Assembly (NCBI GenBank): GCA_944363785.1
Contig: CALVVF010000007.1
Span: 1-64,000 of the forward strand
Direction: 5' to 3'
DNA: 64,000 nt
From: an uncultured Bacilli bacterium
GTDB taxonomy: Bacteria; Bacillota_I; Bacilli_A; RF39; UBA660
In this document: piece by piece, positions 47,515 to 57,349 of the stretch
Numbering within the stretch: the first letter of the stretch is position 1
Layout: each line of letters begins with the position of its first letter
Program-made: the position numbers and the translations under genes
Notes under the pieces: model-generated
What the model was told of the DNA's origin: nothing
The model's input: only the letters and a program-made list of their open reading frames with translations
Database searches by the model: none

Positions 47515-48973
47515 TATAATTTTCCTTAACTAAGTTTTCAATTTCATCACAAAGTGGTAAAAGAAGTTCTAATTTATCTACAATACGTTGTTGTTCCTCT
47601 AGTGAAGGTAAAGGAATGTACATTTCCATAACATGCTCAAGTTTCAAATTAGATTGAGCAGATCCCCCTCCTTTGCTTGATACGGTATTATGAAAGTAGA
47701 AAGAATTGATTACATAATAAAGATACCTTGAAAAATCATAATTGATTGGAATAAGTTTCAAAACTCGCTGATTTAATAAAGCATAATCTTCGTACTCATA
47801 TATTGCAGTTTTTCCTAATGGTTCAGGATTATCAGACTGTGATGACAAACACATTAAGAAATCCCCTTTATTAATTTTTGATTTTAACATTTTAGGAGTC
47901 GGATTTTCAACAAATACTGTTTTACTATTAATTTCAACAAACTTTTTCATTATATTTTGACTTTTGATTACAGGGTATCCTTTACCACTTTTAGATGTTT
48001 CGGACGGCTTGTATGAATAACCATTTTGGTAATCAAATAACATACCCAACTTTACCCATTTCCAATTTGATGGTATTTGAAATGGATACTCTTCTTTATT
48101 AATTGTTAAATTAAACTTTTTATAATTATTTTTTAATTTTATTTTTTCAGGTATAATTCTATCAATATCCGAATCATTAATATCTTGCTGTGATAATTTA
48201 CCATGGATAGCATAATCGATAATTGATCTTTTCATATTTTCTGGAAACTTGCTTTTTAAAATTTGAAGTTCTTCCTCTATTGGTTTTATTTCATCCAACT
48301 TTGCAAATAATTCTTCTATTTTATCTACAATACGTTGTTGTTCTTCTAATGGTGGAAGTGGTAATATTGTATTTTTAATTGCATCTAATACCCAATTTTT
48401 ATTTCCTACGCCACGAGTATTATCTTTTACTTGCTTTTGAACAATAGGAGATAATAAAAAGTAATACAAAAATTTGTTATTAATTTTAGTTTTATTAAAT
48501 TTTAATAAAGCCACACTAACAAACAAGCTAAATTCTTCATAACAATCTACAATTGCTGGAACACCAGTAGTACCAACTTTTGATATTAGAATATCACCAT
48601 ATTCAGGATTACATCTCGCATATAATTTTTCATGTTCTTCTTTTTCTATAAACTTAGTGTTTTCAAACTTAATTTTTCCACTACTAATATCTTTAACTGA
48701 TAAAAATGGAATTCCTCCCAATGAATACTTTGGAGTACTATGCGTTCCATCAGTTATTTTTGTGCAAATATCTTCCAATTTTACCCATACCCATGATTTT
48801 GGTATATTAAAAGGATAATCAATAATTCCAACATATTTATATCTTTTATTTTCCTTCTTATCACTTAGTATTTTAATTAATTCTTGATAAGCATCTTCAT
48901 TTTCTTTTTGTTCTACCAATTTTCCTTCAGTAGATAGATTTAAGATTGCATTTTTTAACTCATCAACTATCAT
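47507..48973 (-). CDS. hsdS: type I restriction enzyme specificity subunit
   Basis: 488 aa. Two target-recognition domains (about 50-200 and 290-450), each followed by a conserved helix (LPPLEEQQRIVDKIEELF and LPSLEEQQRIVDKLELLL). It chooses the DNA sequence methylated and cut. The two conserved ends share a 24-bp identical direct repeat. It overlaps hsdM by four bases (ATGA). Confidence 0.95.
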   Translation of the reverse strand: MIVDELKNAILNLSTEGKLVEQKENEDAYQELIKILSDKKENKRYKYVGIIDYPFNIPKSWVWVKLEDICTKITDGTHSTPKYSLGGIPFLSVKDISSGKIKFENTKFIEKEEHEKLYARCNPEYGDILISKVGTTGVPAIVDCYEEFSLFVSVALLKFNKTKINNKFLYYFLLSPIVQKQVKDNTRGVGNKNWVLDAIKNTILPLPPLEEQQRIVDKIEELFAKLDEIKPIEEELQILKSKFPENMKRSIIDYAIHGKLSQQDINDSDIDRIIPEKIKLKNNYKKFNLTINKEEYPFQIPSNWKWVKLGMLFDYQNGYSYKPSETSKSGKGYPVIKSQNIMKKFVEINSKTVFVENPTPKMLKSKINKGDFLMCLSSQSDNPEPLGKTAIYEYEDYALLNQRVLKLIPINYDFSRYLYYVINSFYFHNTVSSKGGGSAQSNLKLEHVMEMYIPLPSLEEQQRIVDKLELLLPLCDEIENLVKENYNG

Positions 48974-50457
48974 TTTAAGTCACCTATTTGTTCAATAATT
49001 TTCTTCAACTTATCATCTAACTGTTTTTCCAATTTTTCTCTCTTTGTAATAAAATTTTCCATTGTTTCTTGTGGGGATAGTATTATTTCTTCTTTTTTTG
49101 GATAACCGCATTGATCTAAATTATAGTTTAATTCAATAATATCTTCAATTGAATATCTTTTAGCCTTCCATGTTTCAGTTAGTGATTCGTCTTCCTTTTT
49201 GTCCTTTATTTCTATTCTATTATTCCACCAATTAATTACATTATTAAAATGTTTTAATTCAACAGGTTTTGTTTTACTAAATGCTTTATATCCTTCAGGT
49301 AAATCCATTCTATAAAACCACATTTCTTTAGTAGGTCCTGTTTTGTCAAAAAATAATAGATTAGTTGCAATCGAAGTATATGGTGCAAAAATTGAACCAG
49401 GCAATCTTATAATAGTGTGCAGATTACATTCCTCTAATAATTTCTTCTTAATTGCTACTTTTGTATTATCTACTCCAAATAAAAATCCATCTGGTAAAAC
49501 TATTCCTACTCGCCCACTGTCCTTCAATCGATAAAGAATCTCAATCATAAATAAATCAGCAGTTTCCGAATCTCTCAACTCAGTGGGAAAATTTTGCTGT
49601 ATAGACTTTTTTTCTGTTCCACCATAAGGAGGATTCATTAATATAACATCAAACTTGTCTTTTTCTTCATAATCTCTAACATTTTTTTCTAAGGAGTTTC
49701 CTCTAATGATTTGAGGCTCATTTATGTCATGCAACAACATATTTGTTGTACACAATAAATAAGGAAGAGATTTTTTTTCAACACCATAAAAGGAATGTTG
49801 CAATGTTTCATTGCTTGCAGTATTATTAACTGTTTCTTTCATATGATTAAGTGCAGAAACTAAAAAACCACCAGTTCCACATGCAAAATCAGCAACACTT
49901 TCTCCTATTTTAGGATCAACCATTTTAACAACAAAATCTGTAACAGCCCTAGGAGTATAAAACTCTCCAGATTTTCCTGCTGATTGCAAATCTTTCAAAA
50001 TAGTTTCATATATCTCATTAAACGCATGTCTTACTTTAAAGTCTGTCAAATCGATTTCATTTAATACATTTACAACCTGTCTAATTAAAACTCCATCTTT
50101 CATGTAGTTATTCAAATCAGTAAACACTTCTTTAACTAATCTACCTCTAACATCAGTATTTTCATCTACCTCAAGTTCTTTTAAGGTAGCAAATAATTGA
50201 ATTATAAACGAAGACATTTCTTCTCCGGTTATAGCTTTTCCATCTTTGCTATCTGGTGCCCAATTTCTCCATCTATATTCCTCTGGTATAATAGATTTAT
50301 AATTATCTTCAAGAATTTCCCATTCCATTTCTTTAGCGTCATATAATTTAAGAAATAACATCCATACAATCTGTTCAATTCTTTGAGCATCGCCATTAAC
50401 GCCAGCGTCTTGTCGCATAATATCTTGAAGTCTTTTTATCATTGTTCCTATATTCAT
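48970..50457 (-). CDS. hsdM: type I restriction enzyme methyltransferase subunit
   Basis: 495 aa. N6-adenine methyltransferase: FACGTGGFLVSA (SAM site) and NPPYGG (catalytic). The N-terminal helical domain (GVNGDAQRIEQIVWMLFLK) and LPGSIFAPYTSIATNLLF are also diagnostic. It forms M2S1 with HsdS and can act alone as a methylase. Confidence 0.96.
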   Translation of the reverse strand: MNIGTMIKRLQDIMRQDAGVNGDAQRIEQIVWMLFLKLYDAKEMEWEILEDNYKSIIPEEYRWRNWAPDSKDGKAITGEEMSSFIIQLFATLKELEVDENTDVRGRLVKEVFTDLNNYMKDGVLIRQVVNVLNEIDLTDFKVRHAFNEIYETILKDLQSAGKSGEFYTPRAVTDFVVKMVDPKIGESVADFACGTGGFLVSALNHMKETVNNTASNETLQHSFYGVEKKSLPYLLCTTNMLLHDINEPQIIRGNSLEKNVRDYEEKDKFDVILMNPPYGGTEKKSIQQNFPTELRDSETADLFMIEILYRLKDSGRVGIVLPDGFLFGVDNTKVAIKKKLLEECNLHTIIRLPGSIFAPYTSIATNLLFFDKTGPTKEMWFYRMDLPEGYKAFSKTKPVELKHFNNVINWWNNRIEIKDKKEDESLTETWKAKRYSIEDIIELNYNLDQCGYPKKEEIILSPQETMENFITKREKLEKQLDDKLKKIIEQIGDLK

Positions 50458-50466
50458 TTTAACCTC

Positions 50467-52785
50467 CTAGCTATACAAAGCTTTCTCAATGTTAGAGATA
50501 ACATTAAGGTATTTATCTTTTCCACCAAATAAATTAACGATAGGAACTAGTCCTCCGAATTTATTAAAATTTTTCACTTCTAAAGTCCTTATATTTTCTA
50601 ATTCTAAAACATCCTGATTTTTATATGTCTCTAACAATTCATTAATTACACTCTTTTGTGAATCATTGTATTCATTTATAAGATTACTGTTTTTCACTTT
50701 CTCAATTCTATCTTCTTTGGATACAACTTCTACACCATAAGCCATATTAGACAAAATATCAAATATATCTATATTGTCATTTGCTTTATCATATAAAGCA
50801 TCAATCATTACGCCTTCATTAAACAAATGATTTAAAAAATCTTTCTTAGAATCTGCTCTATACCATTCTTGTTCAAAATCTTCATATCTTTCATAAACTC
50901 TTTTTAAATTTCTACCAGAATATTCTACTATAGATTCAGTTATTAATCTTCCATCAGCATCATAGTATTTTACAGTTTCATTTATGATAGATACAGGGAC
51001 ATTATTTATATAAACTTTTTTAGATTGTCCATCTTCAACATCTCCACTTATCGGAGGCTTAATTGTTGTATCAGTTATCCCAAAATCTTTTCCTGTCTTT
51101 GGTTCTTGACCATTTCCTCCATCTACATCTAAAACCACTTCTGCAGGTCCATTAAAATTAGGATCAGCAAACTTTTCTGAATTATTTCTAAAGTCCATTA
51201 TTGTAAAATATTCTTTGCCTTTATTTGGAAGAAGTCTTGTCCCTCTACCTATAATTTGTTTAAATTCAGTCATACTTTGAATTTCTACATCTAATACTAT
51301 CAATTTTACTGTCTTAGTATCAACACCTGTAGATAATAATTTTGAAGTCGTTGCAATTACAGGATATATTGTATTTGAATCAATAAAGTCATCAAGTTTT
51401 GCTTTACCAACAACGTCATTACTAGTAATTCTAACGACATAGTTTGGATTTAATTGCATTAAGTCTCTATTTTCTTCAGCTAAAGCGTTTCTCATTCTTA
51501 AAGCATGTTCTGTGTCGACACAGAAAACAATAGCTCTTGCCATTCTATCTGTTGATTTCATATATTCAGCAATTCTTTTAGCAACTACTTTTGTTCTTTC
51601 ATCAATAACGATTGTTCTGTCAAAGTCGTGCATTGTGTATTCTTTATCTTCAACTTCATAGCCATCCTCATCTAGCTTTCCTCTTTCAGGCCTATAACCT
51701 TCCAAGTCTCTATCCAAACTAACTCTAACAACTTTATAAGGTGCAAGGAATCCATCCTCTATACCTTGTTTTAAAGAATATGTATAAATAGGTTCCCCAA
51801 AATAAGTTATATTTGAAACATCTACTGTTTCCTTTGGTGTAGCTGTCATACCAATTTGAGTCGCATCACTAAAATAAGTTAATATCTCATGCCAGTTAGA
51901 ATCATCTTTAGCACTGCTTCTATGACACTCATCAACAATAATCAAATCAAAAAAGTCGGGTTTAAATTGCTTATATACTTCTTCTTCATTATTTCTTAAT
52001 TGATGATACAATGACATATAAATTTCGTAAGAAGAATCCATATTTCTATGTTCAATTTTAGTCATAACCTTTTGAAACGGTTTAAAATCATTCTGCATTG
52101 TTTGATCTATCAAAACATTTCTATCAGCTAAATACAAAATTTTTTTCATCTTCCCAGATTTATGTAGTCTATGTATTATTTGAAATGCGGTAAATGTCTT
52201 ACCTGTTCCAGTAGCCATAACCAGCAATATTCTCTTTTGCCCTTTAGAAATGGCTTCTATTGTTTTGTTAATTGCTATTCTTTGATAATATCGTGGGGTT
52301 TTATTTATATCCATAAAATAATATGGTTCTGTGATTAATGACTCCTGCTCCGGAGTAATTTCTTTTTCTTTTAAATATCTTTCCCATAGTTGTTTAGGAG
52401 TCGGAAATTCTTCCAATTTAAGTTCTCTTTCTTCACCAGTAATCATATCATGTTCAAAAAATCCATCACCATTTGATGAATAAGCAAATGGAATATCTAA
52501 ATCGTAAGCATAATCCATTCCTTGCTGTATTCCATGAGATATTGGTACTTTATTATCTTTTGCTTCAACTATTGCAATAGGCAAATTAGATTTATAAGAT
52601 AAAAGATAATCAACTTTCTTTCCTTTACCTCTTTGAGCAACATTTTCCCTTACATTTATTTTTCCAGCAGTATAATAATATTCGCATCGAATTTGGTTTT
52701 TTATATCCCAATCTGCTGCTTGTAATGCCGGAGTAATATATTTTAATTTTATATCTTCTTCTGTTAATTCTTTTTTATTTAACAT
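50467..52785 (-). CDS. hsdR: type I restriction enzyme R subunit
   Basis: 772 aa. N-terminal nuclease motif IVEAKDNK (PD-ExK type), Walker A MATGTGKTF, DECH box, TATP motif, C-terminal helicase domain and a tail binding HsdMS. It translocates DNA and cuts it after meeting another complex. Shorter than EcoR124-type HsdR (about 1,000 aa), matching the short helicase-nuclease group. Confidence 0.94.
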   Translation of the reverse strand: MLNKKELTEEDIKLKYITPALQAADWDIKNQIRCEYYYTAGKINVRENVAQRGKGKKVDYLLSYKSNLPIAIVEAKDNKVPISHGIQQGMDYAYDLDIPFAYSSNGDGFFEHDMITGEERELKLEEFPTPKQLWERYLKEKEITPEQESLITEPYYFMDINKTPRYYQRIAINKTIEAISKGQKRILLVMATGTGKTFTAFQIIHRLHKSGKMKKILYLADRNVLIDQTMQNDFKPFQKVMTKIEHRNMDSSYEIYMSLYHQLRNNEEEVYKQFKPDFFDLIIVDECHRSSAKDDSNWHEILTYFSDATQIGMTATPKETVDVSNITYFGEPIYTYSLKQGIEDGFLAPYKVVRVSLDRDLEGYRPERGKLDEDGYEVEDKEYTMHDFDRTIVIDERTKVVAKRIAEYMKSTDRMARAIVFCVDTEHALRMRNALAEENRDLMQLNPNYVVRITSNDVVGKAKLDDFIDSNTIYPVIATTSKLLSTGVDTKTVKLIVLDVEIQSMTEFKQIIGRGTRLLPNKGKEYFTIMDFRNNSEKFADPNFNGPAEVVLDVDGGNGQEPKTGKDFGITDTTIKPPISGDVEDGQSKKVYINNVPVSIINETVKYYDADGRLITESIVEYSGRNLKRVYERYEDFEQEWYRADSKKDFLNHLFNEGVMIDALYDKANDNIDIFDILSNMAYGVEVVSKEDRIEKVKNSNLINEYNDSQKSVINELLETYKNQDVLELENIRTLEVKNFNKFGGLVPIVNLFGGKDKYLNVISNIEKALYS

Positions 52786-52821
52786 AAAACAACACCACTC
52801 TTTAAGAACACATTTTTAATA

Positions 52822-52830
52822 ATTATACCA
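52822..52830 (-). promoter_or_regulatory. extended -10 promoter of hsdR
   Basis: TGGTATAAT on the minus strand (hexamer 52822-52827), about 37 bases before hsdR, placed after the terminator of the upstream operon. Confidence 0.5.
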
Positions 52831-52859
52831 TAAATAAACGATTTCCACTATAGCTCATA

Positions 52860-52915
52860 AACAAAAAAAGAAGTTTTAAATCTCTTATATTGCAATTAAT
52901 TATAAACTTCTTTTT
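52860..52915 (-). terminator. terminator of the SWIM-macro-GmrSD operon
   Basis: AAAAAGAAGTTT (52865-52876) and AAACTTCTTTTT (52904-52915) form a 12-bp stem with a 27-base loop and a T run on the minus strand. It covers the stop of the nuclease gene. Confidence 0.75.
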
Positions 52916-54995
52916 CAGATTCTAATTTTATTAAATCAAAATCAAAATATTTTTTCATCATATCTATAAATTTATTTGTATCATTTTTTAAACAAATTGT
53001 CCTTACATATACTGATAAATTATTACAGTCTAATTTTGTATAAGTATATTCTTCATTATTTTCATTTTTAATTAGTTCATGTGAATACATTTTAAAATCT
53101 CTTATTTCCTTTGGAATAGAATAATAATCTTTTATATTATTGGCATTTATATAATCCTTTAAAATACTTAAAACTAGACCCTTGTTTGTTAAATATTCAT
53201 TATTATATTGCCATTTATGTAATGAATTAGCTTTTTGTTCTTCTTCTATAATTTTATCTATATCATCTTCAGATATATCTAACATATTTTCTATTAATCC
53301 AATTAAATATTTTTGTCTATCAACTATATGAGAAACATCCCAATCAACATCACCTTTATTATAATTATCAATTATTGTTTTTGTTGTATCAAAAGCTGTT
53401 ACACCTGACTCATTTTTATCTTTTCCTTGATAAATATTCATCTTTACATTCATACCATGATTCAATGCCTCTTCATTTTTACTTCCAAGAAGTAAAGCCA
53501 AATTTCCTAATTTATGAATGTATGTTTTAGCTAAAGCAACATCATCAATATTCTTCCATTCATCTAATCTTTTATCAAATTGTTGTGGTAATATATGGTC
53601 GATATGGATTGAATTATTAATCTTATAAAATCCAACATTGGTTTTTTCTCTGATTTCATACTCAATAGACAACATTAAAGCTTTCAAAAAATTTTGGCCA
53701 TAAACATCATCATTCAAATTTTGATAAACATCTCTTATTAATCTTTTTCCATAAATAAACTTATCAAGCATCTCATTTATTTCATCAATAGTTTTTTTGT
53801 CGACTATCGCATCGATTAAATTGAAAGACGTTTGTTTTATTCCATTTAACGTTTTGCCAGAAATCCATGAAATATAGAAAAATCTTCTCATAGATTGAAA
53901 CAATTCTTCTTTATCTGGATAATCAACTTGATATGCACTCGCTAAAGCAGTCATAACATATGCTTGCCATGGGATATATCTTAAACTATATATTACAGGC
54001 AATGTAGATTTATATACCTTTTCTAAATTATCAGCAAAAGACTTCATCTCATCAACTAAAGATACCACTTCAGATGATTGAATAATCTTTTTTAATTCGT
54101 CTGTAACTTGTCTTTTAGGATTACTTTTAAGTTTATAATATTCAAAATAAACCATGAAATCATCAATTGTAAATTCATAATCATTACTTATTTTTTCAAT
54201 AGATTTCCAGTTATAATTGAATGTTGCTTTATCATTTTCATTATATCTATCATTTGAATCGTATTTATCAAGTATATATGATTTAATAATATCAGAAATA
54301 GAAAGTTCTAAACCTCTATCATTTAAAACTAAAAATAATTTAATGGCAAACGATTGATTTGTACATATCGTTTTTATAATATTAGTTTTAAATAAAATGA
54401 AATTGACAAAACCATCTAAAACGGATTGACCTTCGGATTTTAACAACTCATTAAATTTATCATAGAAAAATTTTGCAGTATTTACAAACTTATACTCAGG
54501 ATCATCTTTTTTCAAATTAGCTTGAGTAGGATATTTAAAATTTTCATAATTATCTTGATTTATTATTGCTTTTTTAAATGAAGTATTGTAATTAGGATCT
54601 ATCTGCAATTGCAATCTATTAATTCCTTCATCAAAATAAATTAATTGCTTAATTTTTTGCAAATTACCTTTTAATAAAATATCAGAGTTTTTATTAATAT
54701 CAGGGAATGTTTTAGCTAATACATTTAACATTATCATCAATGTTGTTATTCTCTGCTGACCATCAACTAATTCATGGTGTCCTTTACCATCATCAACTAC
54801 TACTATCGATCCCAAAAAATAACATTCCTCAGGAGTATTAATGTATGATTCGTATAAATCGCTCCACAATTCTTCTAATTGTTCATTCACCCAACTATAC
54901 TGTCTTTGATAATTTGGAATAACATATATTGCTTGGCAAGAAAATAAATCACTTATAGTTTGATTCTCTGGTTTAAATGTTTGATTGTTGTTCAT
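52896..54995 (-). CDS. GmrSD-type DUF262/DUF1524 nuclease
   Basis: About 699 aa. N-terminal DUF262 domain with IPNYQRQYSW and the DGQQRITT nucleotide motif (about 20-90); a central helical part; C-terminal DUF1524 HNH-like domain with HIDHILPQQF and HKLGNLALLLGS (about 470-520); a further tail of about 150 aa. GmrSD proteins are type IV restriction enzymes that cut modified (for example glucosylated) phage DNA. Both catalytic blocks are intact. The ATG at 54995 lies nine bases after GGATGG and overlaps the macro gene's end. Confidence 0.9.
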   Translation of the reverse strand: MNNNQTFKPENQTISDLFSCQAIYVIPNYQRQYSWVNEQLEELWSDLYESYINTPEECYFLGSIVVVDDGKGHHELVDGQQRITTLMIMLNVLAKTFPDINKNSDILLKGNLQKIKQLIYFDEGINRLQLQIDPNYNTSFKKAIINQDNYENFKYPTQANLKKDDPEYKFVNTAKFFYDKFNELLKSEGQSVLDGFVNFILFKTNIIKTICTNQSFAIKLFLVLNDRGLELSISDIIKSYILDKYDSNDRYNENDKATFNYNWKSIEKISNDYEFTIDDFMVYFEYYKLKSNPKRQVTDELKKIIQSSEVVSLVDEMKSFADNLEKVYKSTLPVIYSLRYIPWQAYVMTALASAYQVDYPDKEELFQSMRRFFYISWISGKTLNGIKQTSFNLIDAIVDKKTIDEINEMLDKFIYGKRLIRDVYQNLNDDVYGQNFLKALMLSIEYEIREKTNVGFYKINNSIHIDHILPQQFDKRLDEWKNIDDVALAKTYIHKLGNLALLLGSKNEEALNHGMNVKMNIYQGKDKNESGVTAFDTTKTIIDNYNKGDVDWDVSHIVDRQKYLIGLIENMLDISEDDIDKIIEEEQKANSLHKWQYNNEYLTNKGLVLSILKDYINANNIKDYYSIPKEIRDFKMYSHELIKNENNEEYTYTKLDCNNLSVYVRTICLKNDTNKFIDMMKKYFDFDLIKLESEKEVYN

Positions 54996-54999
54996 ATTA

Positions 55000-55743
55000 C
55001 TAATCCATCCTTTCAATTAATATTTTAATTTGTTCTTTTGTTACTTCAAAATTTTCTAAAGTATATTGTAAACAAATAAGTTTTTCTGATAAACACAAAT
55101 CATCTAATTCTTTATTTTTTACAAAATTGGCATATTTCTTTTTTATGTCATTTTCAATTAGATTATTTTCATTTAAGTATATAAGTATTTCTTTTGGTAC
55201 CAAATTCATTAAATCCTTTTTTAAATATAGAGCATTTATTTCTAAAAATGGTTTTAAATATATATCTTTATAAATTGGATACAAATTATTGAAATATAAG
55301 TTTACATCATTAATTTTACAAAAATTATTTAAAAGAGATATAAGTGGTTTGGCAATATCTTCATGTTTATATCCATGAACCCCCGTACCCAAACTACAAA
55401 CAAGTACATTTTTGTAACCTTTTTCTATTATAACTTCTAACATTTTTTTGTATGTAAATAACAATTCATCAATTGAATTCCTTGCTTCATAATATTTCGG
55501 AGCTAATACATGGATAATATCCATATTTAAATTAAAACCCGGTGTAACTCTTACCTCTCCTGGTTTCATATCTGTTTTATATATTTGTTTACAGTATTCT
55601 AACAATTTGTTTCCTGCATTTCTATAAATAACTCCACAAATTCCACTACCATTTATCATATATTTATTAGCAGCATTAACAATAGCATCTTTATCTTTAG
55701 AATTTAATATGTAATCTCCACTTAGAAGATATAACTTTCCCAT
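55000..55743 (-). CDS. macro-domain protein
   Basis: About 247 aa. Residues 1-165 form a macro domain: YLLSGDYILNSK, AIVNAANKYMINGSGICGVIY (ADP-ribose loop), GEVRVTPGF and VCSLGTGVHGYKHED. Macro domains bind or hydrolyse ADP-ribose on proteins or nucleic acid. The last 80 residues form a charged helical extension unknown to me. It overlaps the downstream GmrSD gene, and the SWIM gene ends 20 bases upstream, implying a joint function. The ATG at 55743 follows AGGTGG; the GTG at 55752 is inside that site. Confidence 0.88.
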   Translation of the reverse strand: MGKLYLLSGDYILNSKDKDAIVNAANKYMINGSGICGVIYRNAGNKLLEYCKQIYKTDMKPGEVRVTPGFNLNMDIIHVLAPKYYEARNSIDELLFTYKKMLEVIIEKGYKNVLVCSLGTGVHGYKHEDIAKPLISLLNNFCKINDVNLYFNNLYPIYKDIYLKPFLEINALYLKKDLMNLVPKEILIYLNENNLIENDIKKKYANFVKNKELDDLCLSEKLICLQYTLENFEVTKEQIKILIERMD

Positions 55744-55763
55744 AATTACCACCTACAATTTTA

Positions 55764-56795
55764 CTATTTATTATCCAAAAAATATTTTACCTGTTTTGTT
55801 AATTTCTCATCTTCAGAATCCTCTAATATTTCCCAGTTATATTTATCATTTTTATCTAATATAGGAATTAATTCAAGTTCTCCATAATTATTGATTATTT
55901 CAAAATTCTGTTCAACGATTCCTAAACATAACAAATATTCAAAATCTATAATTCTCTCAAGTAAATTCTTATTAGGATTTTTATACATTATTTTATAAAA
56001 TCTATTACCTTTATTATTCCTAATAGCAAGAATAACAGCGTAAATATGTTTACAATAAAACTCACATGGACAAGTACAATACACTTGCATTTTTTTATCT
56101 TTTTCAATGTACTTTATTATTACAACATATTTTTCAGAACCATTTACAATGGCAAAATATCTGTCATCTATTTTCTCTAAAAATTCAACTCTATCTTCCT
56201 CGTAATATTTTTTTCCTCTTTCAACAATTTGAAAACGAAACAATTTATCAATATCACCATTAAACAAATCAAAATCAAACTCTTCTTTATATTCATACAT
56301 TTCTGTACTTCCAGTTAGCTTTGCTAAAATTTTATATAGAAAAACTTCATATGTTCTCGGCATATTTCTAAAAATAAATATAAATAAATCTGTTAAATTG
56401 GCTAAACATTTAGGCATATATTTTTTAAAAGATATGCTAATATTATCAGAATCTTTTGTTTTAATATTGGCATTAAAAATAACAACATCTTTATCAGTCA
56501 AAAACTCATCAATGTAATGAGCATCAACTTTATAATCTGAATAAGTATTCTCAATAAGATGTATAACTTTACTGTCGATGTATTGGCATGATAGATATTT
56601 TTCAATACTTTTATCTTTTATATCATCTAAATCAAACCAACTAAGTTTATAAGTTCCATATTTTTTTGATTTGGTTATAATCATATATAAATTATATCCT
56701 GAATAATTTAATAACTCTAATTCTAAAAAAACTTTATCTTTTTTGTAATATTTTTTGATTAGAGATATTTTTTCATTATCTTTAATAGACTTCAT
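55764..56795 (-). CDS. SWIM zinc-finger protein
   Basis: 343 aa. A SWIM motif (MQVYCTCPCEFYCKHIYAV, C-x-C...C-x-H) lies at about residue 240, after a beta-rich region (YFAIVNGSEKYVVIIKYIEKD). The N-terminal 200 residues resemble no family known to me. SWIM fingers bind DNA or protein and occur with SNF2 helicases and transposases. First gene of the macro-GmrSD operon, so it may be the sensor or regulator of that set. Confidence 0.8.
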   Translation of the reverse strand: MKSIKDNEKISLIKKYYKKDKVFLELELLNYSGYNLYMIITKSKKYGTYKLSWFDLDDIKDKSIEKYLSCQYIDSKVIHLIENTYSDYKVDAHYIDEFLTDKDVVIFNANIKTKDSDNISISFKKYMPKCLANLTDLFIFIFRNMPRTYEVFLYKILAKLTGSTEMYEYKEEFDFDLFNGDIDKLFRFQIVERGKKYYEEDRVEFLEKIDDRYFAIVNGSEKYVVIIKYIEKDKKMQVYCTCPCEFYCKHIYAVILAIRNNKGNRFYKIMYKNPNKNLLERIIDFEYLLCLGIVEQNFEIINNYGELELIPILDKNDKYNWEILEDSEDEKLTKQVKYFLDNK

Positions 56796-56817
56796 TACTC
56801 CATCTCCATATATACAA

Positions 56818-56826
56818 ATTATACCA
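56818..56826 (-). promoter_or_regulatory. extended -10 promoter of the SWIM operon
   Basis: TGGTATAAT on the minus strand (hexamer 56818-56823), about 25 bases before the ATG and just after the terminator of the polymerase operon. Confidence 0.55.
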
Positions 56827-56827
56827 T

Positions 56828-56861
56828 GAAAAAAGCGAATCTAAAATAATCTGATTCACTT
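56828..56861 (-). terminator. terminator of the polymerase-YolD operon
   Basis: AAGTGAATC and GATTCGCTT form a 9-bp stem (one G-U), 11-base loop, then T6 on the minus strand. Confidence 0.75.
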
Positions 56862-56902
56862 TATATAATTATAATTTATATTAAGTACAACAATTATAAA
56901 AT

Positions 56903-57349
56903 TCATTCATTATTTTTCTCATTATCTAATAAAATTTTATTAAAATCACTTTGCCAGGTGATACTAATAATATCATCAAAGTAAACGTTTGTATTGTCAG
57001 CAAAAATAAGACATTTATTAAAATTGTCAACCTTTTTAATTATACTCGTTAACGACTTATATATACCACCACTCTTTTTATTATCTCGAACAAAATATTT
57101 AATTGTAATTTCTGGATGGACTTTTATATTATTCTTTATAAAATTTATTTTTTGATTTAAATCATTTTTTAATTCATCACTCAGTTCTACCTTTGTTTCG
57201 GTTAACCTTGCAGTTTCCTCTATTGCATCATCATAACCTGTTAATGCAGCAAAAGGTGCAAACTGTGCTGCTCTATTATATAAACTCATCGGCTTTCTTG
57301 TTTTAGAAACATGATGTGGCAAATCAATAATATCGTCATATTTATTCAT
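56903..57349 (-). CDS. YolD-like protein
   Basis: 148 aa. [23 protein letters not shown] is the YolD-like signature; the C-terminal half carries a beta-rich fold. YolD-type proteins accompany Y-family polymerases of the UvrX type in Bacilli and mobile elements and are thought to be accessory or regulatory. It overlaps the polymerase by eight bases. GGAGGACATC precedes the ATG. Confidence 0.85.
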   Translation of the reverse strand: MNKYDDIIDLPHHVSKTRKPMSLYNRAAQFAPFAALTGYDDAIEETARLTETKVELSDELKNDLNQKINFIKNNIKVHPEITIKYFVRDNKKSGGIYKSLTSIIKKVDNFNKCLIFADNTNVYFDDIISITWQSDFNKILLDNEKNNE

